Position numbers and translations under genes: made by a program. This document shows, piece by piece, positions 48,466 to 58,264 of a DNA stretch of 64,000 nucleotides (position 1 is the first letter of the stretch; every line of letters begins with the position of its first letter). The notes beneath the pieces were generated by a model that searched no databases, was not told where the DNA came from, and saw only the letters and a list, made by a program, of their open reading frames with translations. Source of the DNA: Chitinophagaceae bacterium (GTDB lineage: Bacteria; Bacteroidota; Bacteroidia; Chitinophagales; Chitinophagaceae); NCBI GenBank assembly GCA_016787085.1, contig JAEUVJ010000040.1, positions 1-64,000 on the forward strand, read 5' to 3'.

Positions 48466-50900
48466 TCGACATTATCAGGAATCAGCATTCTGTCTGCAAC
48501 TACCCCCATTACCGGCGGTATACCATCAAAATAAAGTTCCCCACTGAAAAAAATAAGCTTCCATATTCCTTGTTCACCCGGCTGAACATTTACTTCCACA
48601 TCTGTTTGGGTACGGTCAGTCAGGTCAACTATCCGTCCTGCCGGGGTGATAAATTTTGCTTCATATTTTAAAACATTGAACTTACGGACTCCCGGCGGCA
48701 CGTATATGAACAGGTGATTGGCATAGTTGCCTTGCAATTGTCTGACTGGTGAAATAAGCAAACTATAATACAAGGCACGGGCAAACCTGATCCTGAAAAT
48801 TTTCGCAGGATCATCCACTCTCAAAAGGTAATGTCCCGGCTTGAGGGTGGCAAGCGAAACCCTTTCATTAGTCTTCGATCCTTTGTATTCATAATAGACT
48901 AACGGCTTCCCATCTGTTTTTCTGTCTGCACGATAAGGATAAACCGAAATACGGATGGGCTGGTTGCCTCCCCCGCCTGTAACAAAGCCACCGCTGATGT
49001 CAATATAATTTTCTTTACTTTGGCCAGTTATTTTTACCGCAAAGTCAGTGGTCATCCAAAGTGAATTCTGGTCCTGACTACCATCACCGGCTGCGCCTTT
49101 CCATTTATCTGCACCGGGGGCTGCCTTAAATCCTTTCGACAGCGGAAAACGAGTTAGTCCTTCAATAATCTTCATGTGCCGTCGTTCACTGGCCAAATAA
49201 TAATCGAGCCCGGAAGGAAGTATCTTCTGGTTATTTTTTCTGTATTTAGCCTGCGGATCATCAAACTTAAACCCGGGTAAGGGAGAGGCATTTCCAAGAT
49301 CCCATAATGAAGGATACCCTGCGAAAGAGCCGTGGTCCAGCATCTGGTTGGAAAACGTCAGCAGCTCTATGAGATCATTCTCTTTGCGGCCAATATAATA
49401 CTTCCTGTAAAGAACCATATAACTAAGATACCCTTTGATGTGGAAGAACCTGTTCTTTATCTTTTGATCAGTAACCTTTTTTTCCAGTTCTGTCACTTTA
49501 TCTATCCACCTGGCAACATCCGACTCTCTTACTTTCGAAAAACCGTAATCCTCCCATTCTTCCCAGAGTGCCTTTACCCCTGATGCTACGTTGCCAAAGC
49601 TTCGGGAATAAAATTCTTCTTTCAGTTTCTTCTCGTCTGCTTTTATATCCCATAACATCTGGCTAATTACATAATGACCTAGCGCTTTGCTGATGCCTAT
49701 GTTGGTTTCGGCTTCGTATGCTCTTGTTCCCTGCTTATAATAATTGCGCAAAATAGAAGCAATGGACTCCACTCTTGAAGCCCGGCTCTGTCCGGGCATG
49801 TCGTAATCCCAGGCATACAGACCTAAATAATCATAAACGCCTACTTTCCCTGCTTTTTTACTCCATTGTTCAATCAGTTGTTCAGTCGTATAGACAGAAT
49901 AGTTAAATGCAGTAGCGATGTTCACATAAATGTTCGGCTCCAGTTTTATTGCTGGAGGAGGGCAATATTCACTATAAGCCATGCCCCCGATCCATGTACC
50001 TGGATACTTTTGCCGGACAGCTTTAGCCACCCGGTTCATCAGATAGTAAACCCTGTCTGTAATGCTTCCCAGTTTTTGACAGGCGGGTGTATTACATGTA
50101 CCCAGTCCGTCAGAAGGGCTCATGGAAATCATTTTGATGGGCTTTTTCCGAATTCTTGCTTCTTCGAGTCTTTTAAATACATCATCAATAATGAACCGTA
50201 TAAGCGATTCATTCGCCAGGTCAAACTTAGGGTCATCCGGAACAACCCCTATTTTCTGTTTTGGATAAAACCACTCAGGATGTTTAGCAAAGATTTCCTT
50301 ATTCCGGTATACAATGTCATCATAAGCGTGCCCAAAACTCAGATCCAAAGACCCGCCGAGCCGGTTAGCCATGAACCAGAAATTATAATCTGCATCTGCT
50401 TTTTTAGATCCGGTCCCGTACCCATACCACAGGCGCCGATGGTCAAATGAAGGTTTGCCTTCTACATTGATTATAGGATACAGATTTAATGAAACAGGAT
50501 AAACGTGCCAATCCGGATTGGGAAAATAATACCTAAAACCCAAATGCCGGAGATAGGAGAATACACCATTATATAAACCCAAAAAGTAGTTGGCCTTTAT
50601 GACAACCTGCCTGCCATTGCCCGTTAAAAGAAAGGCGTCTGCGCTGCCCCCGGCTATTAGTTTCTCTTTTGTGGATGTGCACCGGGTCAGCACTGATAAA
50701 GTGATCCCGGTATTATTGGCTGCTCCTGCCGTCTGAAGCCTGAACTCAATCGCAGAAACTTTGTTTAATTCCTTTTCAAGAATTCCAATGATATTCTTTG
50801 CCGAATCATCCATCGGGCAAGTCATAAAAAGATGAACAGGCTGCTGTGATATACCCGCTAATGATAGTAAACAGAAAAATAAAAGAAACAATTTTTTCAT
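48462..50900 (-). CDS. Exported DUF4838-domain protein (putative glycoside hydrolase)
   Basis: The 812-aa predicted secreted protein has a signal peptide (MKKLFLLFFCLLSLAGISQ), then an alpha-glucuronidase-like N-terminal domain (YFLGLYNGVFSYLRHLGFRY). A TIM-barrel-like DUF4838 region follows at about residues 150-480, with KMISMSPSDGLGTCNTPACQ, GGMAYSEYCPPPAIKLEPN and VYDYLGLYAWDYDMPG. The C-terminal beta-rich part has VTGGGGNQPIRISVYPYRAD. DUF4838 proteins are suspected glycosidases of the GH20/GH67-like fold. It may trim or release the exported polymer. I chose the ATG at 50900 for the signal peptide. Confidence 0.8.
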   Translation of the reverse strand: MKKLFLLFFCLLSLAGISQQPVHLFMTCPMDDSAKNIIGILEKELNKVSAIEFRLQTAGAANNTGITLSVLTRCTSTKEKLIAGGSADAFLLTGNGRQVVIKANYFLGLYNGVFSYLRHLGFRYYFPNPDWHVYPVSLNLYPIINVEGKPSFDHRRLWYGYGTGSKKADADYNFWFMANRLGGSLDLSFGHAYDDIVYRNKEIFAKHPEWFYPKQKIGVVPDDPKFDLANESLIRFIIDDVFKRLEEARIRKKPIKMISMSPSDGLGTCNTPACQKLGSITDRVYYLMNRVAKAVRQKYPGTWIGGMAYSEYCPPPAIKLEPNIYVNIATAFNYSVYTTEQLIEQWSKKAGKVGVYDYLGLYAWDYDMPGQSRASRVESIASILRNYYKQGTRAYEAETNIGISKALGHYVISQMLWDIKADEKKLKEEFYSRSFGNVASGVKALWEEWEDYGFSKVRESDVARWIDKVTELEKKVTDQKIKNRFFHIKGYLSYMVLYRKYYIGRKENDLIELLTFSNQMLDHGSFAGYPSLWDLGNASPLPGFKFDDPQAKYRKNNQKILPSGLDYYLASERRHMKIIEGLTRFPLSKGFKAAPGADKWKGAAGDGSQDQNSLWMTTDFAVKITGQSKENYIDISGGFVTGGGGNQPIRISVYPYRADRKTDGKPLVYYEYKGSKTNERVSLATLKPGHYLLRVDDPAKIFRIRFARALYYSLLISPVRQLQGNYANHLFIYVPPGVRKFNVLKYEAKFITPAGRIVDLTDRTQTDVEVNVQPGEQGIWKLIFFSGELYFDGIPPVMGVVADRMLIPDNVE

Positions 50901-50928
50901 ACTAACCGCTATCGGCTTGTTTGAGACT

Positions 50929-51900
50929 TTAAAACCGCAAAAGTTTATTCCTGAACTTTTCTTTAACAGCGCTGACAAGCAGAGGGAAGGGTATATTTTT
51001 CGAATAAAAAGAAGGCTTTTCCCTTTCTGCCGAGCTAAATTTCAGGTATTCTATCATTACGGGGCTGATCATCATTTTTCTGCAAAGATTTTGCAAATAC
51101 TCATTTCCGGCCACGACATCATATTGTTTAATCCTGATCATGGTATCTAACTGATCAAGAAACTGTATCTTCAGATGAGTATGGTATTTCTCGGGGAGTT
51201 TTTCAAATAGCATGTCCAATATCTGTATGCCTTTAATAAAAGCTTTTTCGAGACTTAATTGAGACCATGCTCCGCCGCCATGGACACGATAAACACCCAT
51301 GACCTTTTTCAGAAATTTTATCTTGCCATATTGTGCGGCTCCGACATAAAGCAGATAATCCCCAAGCGGCGGATCTTTGAATTTTTTTAAAAAACATAAA
51401 AGGTCAGGGTGATTCCGGCATACTACGGATAAAGTAGTAAGGTAATTACCCCTTTTCAAGAGATAATCAATGTCTGATTCTTCCGGTGCATCCCACTGAT
51501 AACTGCGTGATTTCCGGTTGTTGACCTCGAACAACACATCATGACAGCAAACAGAAAAATCTTTATTCGCCTCCAGGAAGTCAACCTGGAGTTGCAATTT
51601 TTGTTTATATGTCCAGTAGTCATCTCCTTCGCATACGGCAATGTATTCCCCCTGACAGGCAGCCATGGTTCTGATAAAATTATCCATCATCCCGTAGCGC
51701 TTGTCACTGGGTAATAATCTTACAATGCCCGGGTGTTTTGCCGCATACTCTTCACAGATGGCTCTTGTTTTGTCATTACTGCAATCTTCCCCTATCACCA
51801 GTTCAAAGGAATAAAGGGTTTTCTGGCTTATAATACTTTCAATAGCCTGCCTTATGTATTTTCCATGATTATAGGTAATCAGGCATACGCTGATCTTCAT
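50929..51900 (-). CDS. Glycosyltransferase family 2
   Basis: This is a 323-aa GT-A enzyme. MKISVCLITYNHGKYIRQAI, ELVIGEDCSNDKTRAICEEY and GEYIAVCEGDDYWTYKQKLQ (D-D-Y-W form of the DxD site) are the diagnostic motifs, of the type seen in many LPS/EPS transferases. The C-terminus is basic. It lies 16 bases downstream of the TylF-like methyltransferase gene. Confidence 0.92.
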   Translation of the reverse strand: MKISVCLITYNHGKYIRQAIESIISQKTLYSFELVIGEDCSNDKTRAICEEYAAKHPGIVRLLPSDKRYGMMDNFIRTMAACQGEYIAVCEGDDYWTYKQKLQLQVDFLEANKDFSVCCHDVLFEVNNRKSRSYQWDAPEESDIDYLLKRGNYLTTLSVVCRNHPDLLCFLKKFKDPPLGDYLLYVGAAQYGKIKFLKKVMGVYRVHGGGAWSQLSLEKAFIKGIQILDMLFEKLPEKYHTHLKIQFLDQLDTMIRIKQYDVVAGNEYLQNLCRKMMISPVMIEYLKFSSAEREKPSFYSKNIPFPLLVSAVKEKFRNKLLRF

Positions 51901-51916
51901 CGTGCAGATTAATGAT

Positions 51917-52684
51917 TTAGTCTAATACCGCATAGGATATCTGGGGATGAAAGGGAAACCTTTCTATTCTCAGGTTATTGATACCAAGTGTTTCATGAAC
52001 AGCAATGGTTTCGCCGGGCCATTGTTTGATATAAAGCTCATCAAATACGATCACGGCCCCTTTAGGCATTCTCTTTCTGAGAAGCAGTATCGCTTCTTTA
52101 GTAGGTTCAAAAACATCAAAATCAAGATAAAGAAGGGCTACAACAAGGTGAGGATTCTTATCGAGATACTCGGCGATAGTGACACAGGCGTCTCCTTTCA
52201 CCAGTTCAATTTTGCTGATATGGCCAAGCGGCCTGAATGTATCATAATGCTTTATTGCCGTTTTTATATCTTCATAAGAATCTACTGCAAGGCCTCCTTT
52301 CATGGCATGTTCATTATCCGCTTTGTCTTTTTCGCTAACAGAAGCAAATCCTTCAAATGTATCAAAGCCCACAATTTTTCTAATGTGGTTAACCGGTTCA
52401 AAAATGGAACTGAGAATACCCCAGGTCATGACACCGCCACCCTGATGAACACCGCATTCTATAATAGCACCCTGAACAGTCAGTATCTTTTTGAAAATTT
52501 CATACTTAGCCAGAAACTTGGGAAACTCGCCAAACGGCACATACTTCGGAAACGCTCTTAGTTTATCCAGGTTGCTCCCGATGCTCTGGTCCCAGTAATG
52601 ACCGAGTGATGCGTAGTAATCCAGGTCCGCTGACCGTTGATTGGCGTTATTTTGCATGGAGAATTGCTCCCGGGTGTCTTTCAT
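51917..52684 (-). CDS. TylF/MycF-family sugar O-methyltransferase
   Basis: The 255-aa protein resembles macrocin O-methyltransferase-type enzymes. GAIIECGVHQGGGVMTWGIL is the SAM-binding motif, IVGFDTFEGFASVSEKDK the second strand, and VALLYLDFDVFEPTKEAILL plus AVIVFDELYIKQWPGET the metal and catalytic acidic residues. These enzymes methylate sugar hydroxyls, for example on deoxysugars. It starts 5 bases after the lipoyl/acyltransferase fusion gene, so it may act on the same dTDP-sugar or after its transfer. Confidence 0.88.
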   Translation of the reverse strand: MKDTREQFSMQNNANQRSADLDYYASLGHYWDQSIGSNLDKLRAFPKYVPFGEFPKFLAKYEIFKKILTVQGAIIECGVHQGGGVMTWGILSSIFEPVNHIRKIVGFDTFEGFASVSEKDKADNEHAMKGGLAVDSYEDIKTAIKHYDTFRPLGHISKIELVKGDACVTIAEYLDKNPHLVVALLYLDFDVFEPTKEAILLLRKRMPKGAVIVFDELYIKQWPGETIAVHETLGINNLRIERFPFHPQISYAVLD

Positions 52685-52689
52685 AACTG

Positions 52690-53799
52690 CTATCTTATTT
52701 TAGTATTATCAGGCACATCTTTAAAGATATTATGCCCGTTATTGATGGTAACATTCTTACCAATAGTACAGTTGTAATACACGGTTACTCCCATACCAAT
52801 TATAGAATTGTCCCCTATTCTTACTGTGCCGGCAATAATAGCTCCCGGAGTAATATGTACGTTATCGCCAAGCATGCTATCATGACTGACAATGCTGTTT
52901 GAATTAATAATACAATTACTTCCGATCTTACAACAACTGCCTATGTTTCCGCCCCCAAAAACCTGGTTACCTTCCCCCATCCGAACGGAAGGCTCTACTA
53001 TAGCTTTTGGATGAATAATATTAGGTATTGCAAAACCAGTCAATTTGAGCTTTTGAAACAGATCTGCTCTTTCCTGGGGGTCTTCCAGTCCGCCGATACC
53101 AATCACTGCATTAGAGGCTACCTCTCTGTAAATAGACTCCAGGTTTTCAAGCCCTCCTATTACCGGGTAGCCAAGTACATCTTTCCCGGGGCTTTTCCGG
53201 GTATAAACAATACCGGCAATTTCCCAAATATTCATCTGCCGGAGTATATCAATGCACACCTTTGAATGATTGCCGCCTCCAATAACGACAACCCGGCATG
53301 AAGGAGCGATTTTTCTTGTTTCTTGCACCTGCGATCCCGTATCTCTCCCTTTTTCCTTATTATAAATATATTCTTCGACGTCCTTTTTCTCAATGATGCT
53401 TTTTCCCTGAAACGCCAAAATATCAATATTGTGCTCACGTATGAGCCGCTCTGCCGGCCTGGATACTCTTACATTATCCGGAAAATGCGGGGTGTCCTGA
53501 ACTGATGGAGGAACTTGTTTCGGGGCGTTTTCTTCAAAATAAGATGCCGGTAATGTATCCGTTTCTGCAATGGCAGCAAACAGGGAGCCAACAGTGACCA
53601 ACCCACCTTCGCTGCAATTATAGAATACATAACCAGATACCGGGCTCTCTATATCCACATCTGCCTTTGATGTTTCAAACGATCCGATAAGATCACCCTT
53701 TTTTACCGACGCCCCATTTTTGAATAATAGGGAAGTGACCTTGTAACTATCGTCGCTTACTGTTTCTTTTGAAACGACTATATCCACAATCTTACTCAT
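52690..53799 (-). CDS. Lipoyl-domain / E1-binding-like / NeuD-PglD acyltransferase fusion
   Basis: This 369-aa chimera has the front half of a 2-oxoacid dehydrogenase E2 subunit and the back half of a sugar acyltransferase. Residues 1-80 are a lipoyl domain with Lys45 in GSFETSKADVDIESPVSG. Residues 108-146 resemble a peripheral-subunit-binding domain (VSRPAERLIREHNIDI, then IIEKKDVEEYI). Residues 168-250 are the PglD Rossmann part (CRVVVIGGGNHSKVCIDIL). Residues 255-369 are a left-handed beta-helix with catalytic His in SIVSHDSMLGDNVHITPGA. The E2 catalytic domain is absent. The ATG at 53799 overlaps the E1 stop by 8 bases. Function is inferred: lipoate-borne acyl transfer to an amino sugar. 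Confidence 0.9.
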   Translation of the reverse strand: MSKIVDIVVSKETVSDDSYKVTSLLFKNGASVKKGDLIGSFETSKADVDIESPVSGYVFYNCSEGGLVTVGSLFAAIAETDTLPASYFEENAPKQVPPSVQDTPHFPDNVRVSRPAERLIREHNIDILAFQGKSIIEKKDVEEYIYNKEKGRDTGSQVQETRKIAPSCRVVVIGGGNHSKVCIDILRQMNIWEIAGIVYTRKSPGKDVLGYPVIGGLENLESIYREVASNAVIGIGGLEDPQERADLFQKLKLTGFAIPNIIHPKAIVEPSVRMGEGNQVFGGGNIGSCCKIGSNCIINSNSIVSHDSMLGDNVHITPGAIIAGTVRIGDNSIIGMGVTVYYNCTIGKNVTINNGHNIFKDVPDNTKIR

Positions 53800-55756
53800 G
53801 GAAAATATCAATTATTGTTTGCAATATACTGTCTGCGCCGGGGATCAGCCTGTTTTCAGCTTTGAATGAACAGGGAATGATCGTATTATTAGAAAGCCGT
53901 CTTATTTTTTTCAACTGTACCCCTTCTTCGGCTAAGGCAGCGATCATTTCACTGCCCAGGGCACTAAAGTTAGTACCTTCTTCCACAATGATTAAACGGC
54001 CTGTTTTTTTTACTGATTCTGTCAGCGGATAGATATTGATGGGACAGATTCGGGAAGGGGCAATGATCTCACATAAGATTTCCTCTTCGTCAAACGCCTG
54101 CATCATGGCCTTTTCCGCCTCTTCAAGCATGCCCCCGTAACAAAAAACAGTTACTACAGGTTTTTTATTAATCGGGGTGATCCTTATCGTTGGAAAACTC
54201 TCGTCTGTTTGCTGAATAATAAATCCATTAAGGTTTTTCTCATTTATAACCCTTGTATAAAGCACTTTATTCTCTATCACGAGGGAAGGGGTATGCACAC
54301 TTGTAAAAATATTCCTGTAAAAAAAATGAGGGTCAATCCGGTGATTGAGGGCAAATACGTGAAGATCAGGAATACCGAGAAAAAATTTCTCAATTGACTG
54401 GCTATGGGTGGGCCCATATCCTCTTTTCCCTCCCATCGGTGTTCTTACCACTAACGGTACTTTTACCAGACCATTGAACATTCTTTCAAACTTACAGGCA
54501 TGCTGTAGCAGCTGGTCAAGTATGAGCGTACAGAAGTCACCAAACATAATTTCTGCTATTGCCCTGAAACCTGACACGGCAAGCCCGGTAGAAATCCCCA
54601 CTATAGCGGCCTCACTGATTGGCGTATTTCTGACCCGGCCCGGAAACAGTATGCTTAGATCTTTGGTTACTTTGAACGCCCCTCCATACCCTTTAGGGGT
54701 ATGGTCATTGGTAAACTCAATATCCTCGCCGATGAGGGTTGACAACTCATTTGTTTCAAGCTCCTCTTTTAATCCCTCATATATAAGTTCATTTACTCTC
54801 TTACCTGCCCCGGCAGGAATATCAATAAATGAAGTTGGCTTATTCTGTAAAAAAACTTCGTTGGGGTAGTCCAGCAGGTCATCCTCTTTTTCAGCGTCTT
54901 CGCATGCGCGGGCCACGACAGCAAAAATCCGCTCTTCCATTTCCCGGTATTCTTCGGGATACGTTTCAGCAAATTGGTTAATAAGGTCTTTTTTTCTGAA
55001 CGCTGCCACTTCCGCCTCATCCCTGTTATCATCACCTTTTGAATGCGAGTTGAGGCGATAAGTACTGATTTCGATAAATGCGGGCCGTCCTTGCTGCCTG
55101 ACATAAGCAACAGCCTGTGATGTAACAGCAAGCAGGTTATCCAGGTCCCAGGTATCTGCTTTGAAATACGTGATGCCGAACCCATTTACACGGTCGGCAA
55201 TTTGGCCACCGAAACTCTGTTTCCAGGAAGTAGACTGCGCATACTGATTATGCTCAAGCACAAAAAGGACAGGGCAGTTCCATATCGAAGCCAGATTGAG
55301 TGACTCGTATAGGATCCCTTCGCCAAGAGTGCCATCCCCGATGTAGGCGACAGCAATATTGTCCTGCTTTTTTAATTTAAATCCCAGTGCAATTCCTGAG
55401 GCAATAGGCGTCATGCCGCCTTGAATTCCATTAGAGATGTAATTCGTGTTACACAGGTGCTGACTACCTCCCACCCCGCCGGCAGTTCCTGATTTTTTTC
55501 CCATCACTTCTGCAATCAACCCCTTAACATCGCCGGTGCGGGCCAGATAATGCCCATGGCCGCGGTGGTTGGAAACTACAAAATCGTCAGGTGTTAAAGA
55601 TTCAGCAATACAAACCCCGGATAATTCTTGTCCGACACAAGTATGGATAGTGCCATTGAGTTTACCTTGTGAATATAAATTCAACAACTTCTCTTCCACC
55701 TTGCGAACCAGTAAAGCTTTTTCAATATGCTTTTTCAGGTCCTTACTATTTTTCAT
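53792..55756 (-). CDS. Thiamine-dependent 2-oxoacid dehydrogenase E1, alpha-beta fusion
   Basis: The 654-aa E1 would decarboxylate a 2-oxoacid and reductively acylate a lipoyl arm. The alpha half (1-320) has FVVSNHRGHGHYLARTGDVK, the thiamine diphosphate motif AYIGDGTLGEGILYESLNLA and FVLEHNQYAQST, plus IEISTYRLNSHSKGDD (phosphorylation-loop region). The beta half (330-654) has NTPISEAAIVGISTGLAVSG with the catalytic-site Glu, IMFGDFCTLILDQLLQHACK and MGGKRGYGPTHSQSIEKFF. Closest in pattern are branched-chain 2-oxoisovalerate and acetoin dehydrogenases. No ordinary E2 or E3 gene is nearby; its neighbour is the lipoyl/NeuD fusion. Confidence 0.92.
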   Translation of the reverse strand: MKNSKDLKKHIEKALLVRKVEEKLLNLYSQGKLNGTIHTCVGQELSGVCIAESLTPDDFVVSNHRGHGHYLARTGDVKGLIAEVMGKKSGTAGGVGGSQHLCNTNYISNGIQGGMTPIASGIALGFKLKKQDNIAVAYIGDGTLGEGILYESLNLASIWNCPVLFVLEHNQYAQSTSWKQSFGGQIADRVNGFGITYFKADTWDLDNLLAVTSQAVAYVRQQGRPAFIEISTYRLNSHSKGDDNRDEAEVAAFRKKDLINQFAETYPEEYREMEERIFAVVARACEDAEKEDDLLDYPNEVFLQNKPTSFIDIPAGAGKRVNELIYEGLKEELETNELSTLIGEDIEFTNDHTPKGYGGAFKVTKDLSILFPGRVRNTPISEAAIVGISTGLAVSGFRAIAEIMFGDFCTLILDQLLQHACKFERMFNGLVKVPLVVRTPMGGKRGYGPTHSQSIEKFFLGIPDLHVFALNHRIDPHFFYRNIFTSVHTPSLVIENKVLYTRVINEKNLNGFIIQQTDESFPTIRITPINKKPVVTVFCYGGMLEEAEKAMMQAFDEEEILCEIIAPSRICPINIYPLTESVKKTGRLIIVEEGTNFSALGSEMIAALAEEGVQLKKIRRLSNNTIIPCSFKAENRLIPGADSILQTIIDIFHE

Positions 55757-55766
55757 TAACTGAACT

Positions 55767-56843
55767 TTACTTGTTTTGTGCTCTCAAAATAATGCTGGCT
55801 ATACGATCTGCCTGATCTTGCGACAGATCAAAAAACAAAGGCAGGCATAAAACCCGTTTGCTTAAGTCCTCAGAAACAGGCGCCGGCTGATATGAAAGAT
55901 AATTTAAGTTATTAAGAGAAGGATAGAAATACCTTCTGGTATTGATTTGTTCGGCTTCAAGTGCTTTCCTTGTACGAATCAGCGTCTCTTCTGAATCAAA
56001 GGCAACAGGATAATAGGAATAGTTATATAGTAATTCCCCATGTTCAGATGGCCTTTGAAGTTTCAGGCAGGCCAGTTTCTTGTCATAAAATTCTACGATA
56101 TCTTTTCTTGCCTGAATAATCTCATGAATATGCGGCAACACACAAAGTCCCATTGCTGCATGAAACTCCGAGTTCTTCGCATTTAGTCCCACAGTATAAT
56201 AGTCATCATTGATATGGCCAAACTGACGGTACAGCATTAACCTGTTTGCAACTACATCATCATGCGTGATGATACACCCTCCTTCAACCGTATGAAATAA
56301 TTTAGTGGCATGAAAACTACAGGTACTGATATCACCATAGCTGAGCAGTGACTTTCCCATATACCTGCAGCCAAATGCATGGGCCCCGTCATAAATTACT
56401 TTCAGGTTATATTTCGCCGCTATACTTTCAATTTTTTCTATATCACAGGGGTAGCCGTATACATGTGTAGCCAAAATTGCTTGTGTATCTTCAGTGATAG
56501 CTGCTTCAATTTTAGCAGCATCTATGCAAAAGTTACGGGAATTAATATCTACAAATACCGGTTTGCAGCCTTCCCAGATAATAGCGTTTGTAGTGGCAAC
56601 ATAGGAAAAAGGGGTCGTAATCACTTCTTTTGTGATATTATAGGCCTTCAGCGCCATTTGCAGTACAATCGTTCCGTTAGAAGTATATAGCAAATGTTTC
56701 ACACCCAGGTATTCCCGCAATTTACTTTCCAACTCCTGTACTAATTCCCCGTTATTGGTGATCCAGGCCTTATCCCAGGCTCTTTTAATCGTTTTAATAT
56801 ACTCTTCGAGATCAGGCAGAAAAGTTTTTGTCACGTTGATCAT
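55767..56843 (-). CDS. DegT/DnrJ/EryC1 aminotransferase (nucleotide-sugar)
   Basis: This is a 358-aa fold-type I PLP enzyme. LLYTSNGTIVLQMALKAYNI binds the phosphate, KVIYDGAHAFGCRYMGK holds the PLP-pairing Asp, and STCSFHATKLFHTVEGGCII holds the Schiff-base Lys. The FHATKLFHTxEGG pattern recalls VioA/RffA-like transaminases that act on dTDP-4-keto-6-deoxyglucose; I cannot confirm this by alignment. With RmlA and RmlB upstream and no 3,4-ketoisomerase gene, a 4-amino-4,6-dideoxyhexose product is the simplest reading. It starts inside the Wzx stop (ATGA). Confidence 0.88.
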   Translation of the reverse strand: MINVTKTFLPDLEEYIKTIKRAWDKAWITNNGELVQELESKLREYLGVKHLLYTSNGTIVLQMALKAYNITKEVITTPFSYVATTNAIIWEGCKPVFVDINSRNFCIDAAKIEAAITEDTQAILATHVYGYPCDIEKIESIAAKYNLKVIYDGAHAFGCRYMGKSLLSYGDISTCSFHATKLFHTVEGGCIITHDDVVANRLMLYRQFGHINDDYYTVGLNAKNSEFHAAMGLCVLPHIHEIIQARKDIVEFYDKKLACLKLQRPSEHGELLYNYSYYPVAFDSEETLIRTRKALEAEQINTRRYFYPSLNNLNYLSYQPAPVSEDLSKRVLCLPLFFDLSQDQADRIASIILRAQNK

Positions 56844-58264
56844 TGGCCGGCTATTGATTTTATTTTCCTGAAAACAAGCTTATATCCTTCCGTTCCTGTA
56901 ATAGCACTCAATAAAAGAAAAAAAAGAAAAAAACCAGAACCCTCCAGCAATATTTTGCCGGGAAGGCTGACAGCCGGAAAAAAATTTCTTAACATATACA
57001 CCAGTACCACTACGGCCAGCGTAATGACAGCATATAAAAAGATAATTCTTACCTGTTTAATGAATGAGACTTGTATTTCCTTTTCAACATACAGGACATT
57101 TACAAAAAGAGCCAGAATATATACAGCAGCCAGGGTATATACAAACCCATTTAGTCCAAGTAAAAAACCAAAAATGTATGCCGGAAGTATCACCAGTTTT
57201 TTAATGATCTCTGCTCTAAGAAAATCTTTTGAATTGCCTCTGCTACTCAGGATATTGACCATGAGTGCACTTACGGGGTACACAAAACCGGCAATAGTCA
57301 TGATCTTGAACAGTGCTGCTGCTTTGAGCCAGCGCTCGGTGAAAAGCATGATAAAAATTGAGTCGGCGCAAATGTATAGCAGGCCAGAAAGGAAGAAGGA
57401 TACAAAACAGATAATATGAAGATACTGAATGAACAAAACTCTTATTATTGCGGTTTCCGACTGCACCCTGCTCAGATAAGGAAACAGCACGGTAACTATA
57501 CTGGCGCTGGATGTTTGTTTAATAATTCCATCCATTGACTGTGCTCTTGTATAATATCCAAGAGTAGCAGGCGAAAAGATCTTACCAATCAAAAAAATAT
57601 CCAGCCTTGTAAAAACATTATCTAACAGCGCAGATAAAAATAAACGGTAACTGTACCTCCACATATTTCTTATTTCTGCAAATACAAGTTGCAGACCGGG
57701 GAGCCACCTGGCATATAAAAAAGTGAGGGTAAAAATAAGAAACGACATGCTGAGGTTCTGAACGACAAGGCTCCAGACCCCATACCCGCCTTTCGCCATA
57801 TAAATACCAATAAGGCCTGAGAAAAGTGCTGACAATGTTGAAATAATTGAAATCACTTTAAAATTCATCTGGCGATAGAGTAATGCATTAGGTACTACAT
57901 TCAGACCATAAAACACAAATGATAAAGAAACAACCTGGAGGACATCTGCAAGAGCAGGCTGATCAAAAAATGAAGCCAAAGGGCCGGCCGCCAGAAAACA
58001 GGCCAATGTAAATAATAGTGAGATCCCTGTATTCAAAAAGAAAACGGTGGATAGCTGCACTTTGCTAACCTCTTTTTGCTGAATGATTGCTTTTCCCAAA
58101 CCGAGATCAACAAATATTGTCGAAAAAGAAATAACTACAAGGGCGATACCCATGATACCAAACTCCTCCGGCAATAACAGTCTGGTCAGAAATACGGAGA
58201 CAATAAAGCTTATAAGCTGATTGGAAAATCGTGAAAAAAAATCCCAGAGAAATGCTTTATACAC
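56840..58264 (-). CDS. Oligosaccharide flippase (Wzx, MOP superfamily)
   Basis: The 474-aa inner-membrane protein has about 12-14 hydrophobic helices and would flip the undecaprenyl-linked repeat unit to the periplasm. The N-terminus [20 protein letters not shown] and [20 protein letters not shown] are typical of Wzx/polysaccharide transport proteins (the LPEEFG motif), with [14 protein letters not shown] following. It uses a GTG start at 58264, which overlaps the rmlA stop by 8 bases. Confidence 0.92.
   Translation of the reverse strand: MYKAFLWDFFSRFSNQLISFIVSVFLTRLLLPEEFGIMGIALVVISFSTIFVDLGLGKAIIQQKEVSKVQLSTVFFLNTGISLLFTLACFLAAGPLASFFDQPALADVLQVVSLSFVFYGLNVVPNALLYRQMNFKVISIISTLSALFSGLIGIYMAKGGYGVWSLVVQNLSMSFLIFTLTFLYARWLPGLQLVFAEIRNMWRYSYRLFLSALLDNVFTRLDIFLIGKIFSPATLGYYTRAQSMDGIIKQTSSASIVTVLFPYLSRVQSETAIIRVLFIQYLHIICFVSFFLSGLLYICADSIFIMLFTERWLKAAALFKIMTIAGFVYPVSALMVNILSSRGNSKDFLRAEIIKKLVILPAYIFGFLLGLNGFVYTLAAVYILALFVNVLYVEKEIQVSFIKQVRIIFLYAVITLAVVVLVYMLRNFFPAVSLPGKILLEGSGFFLFFLLLSAITGTEGYKLVFRKIKSIAGQ

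Noticed and set aside
52690..55756. Ordinary branched-chain 2-oxoacid dehydrogenase operon
   Set aside because: The partner gene has no E2 catalytic domain (no HxxxDG-type motif region) and ends in a hexapeptide-repeat acyltransferase. No E3 is adjacent, and the setting is a polysaccharide locus.
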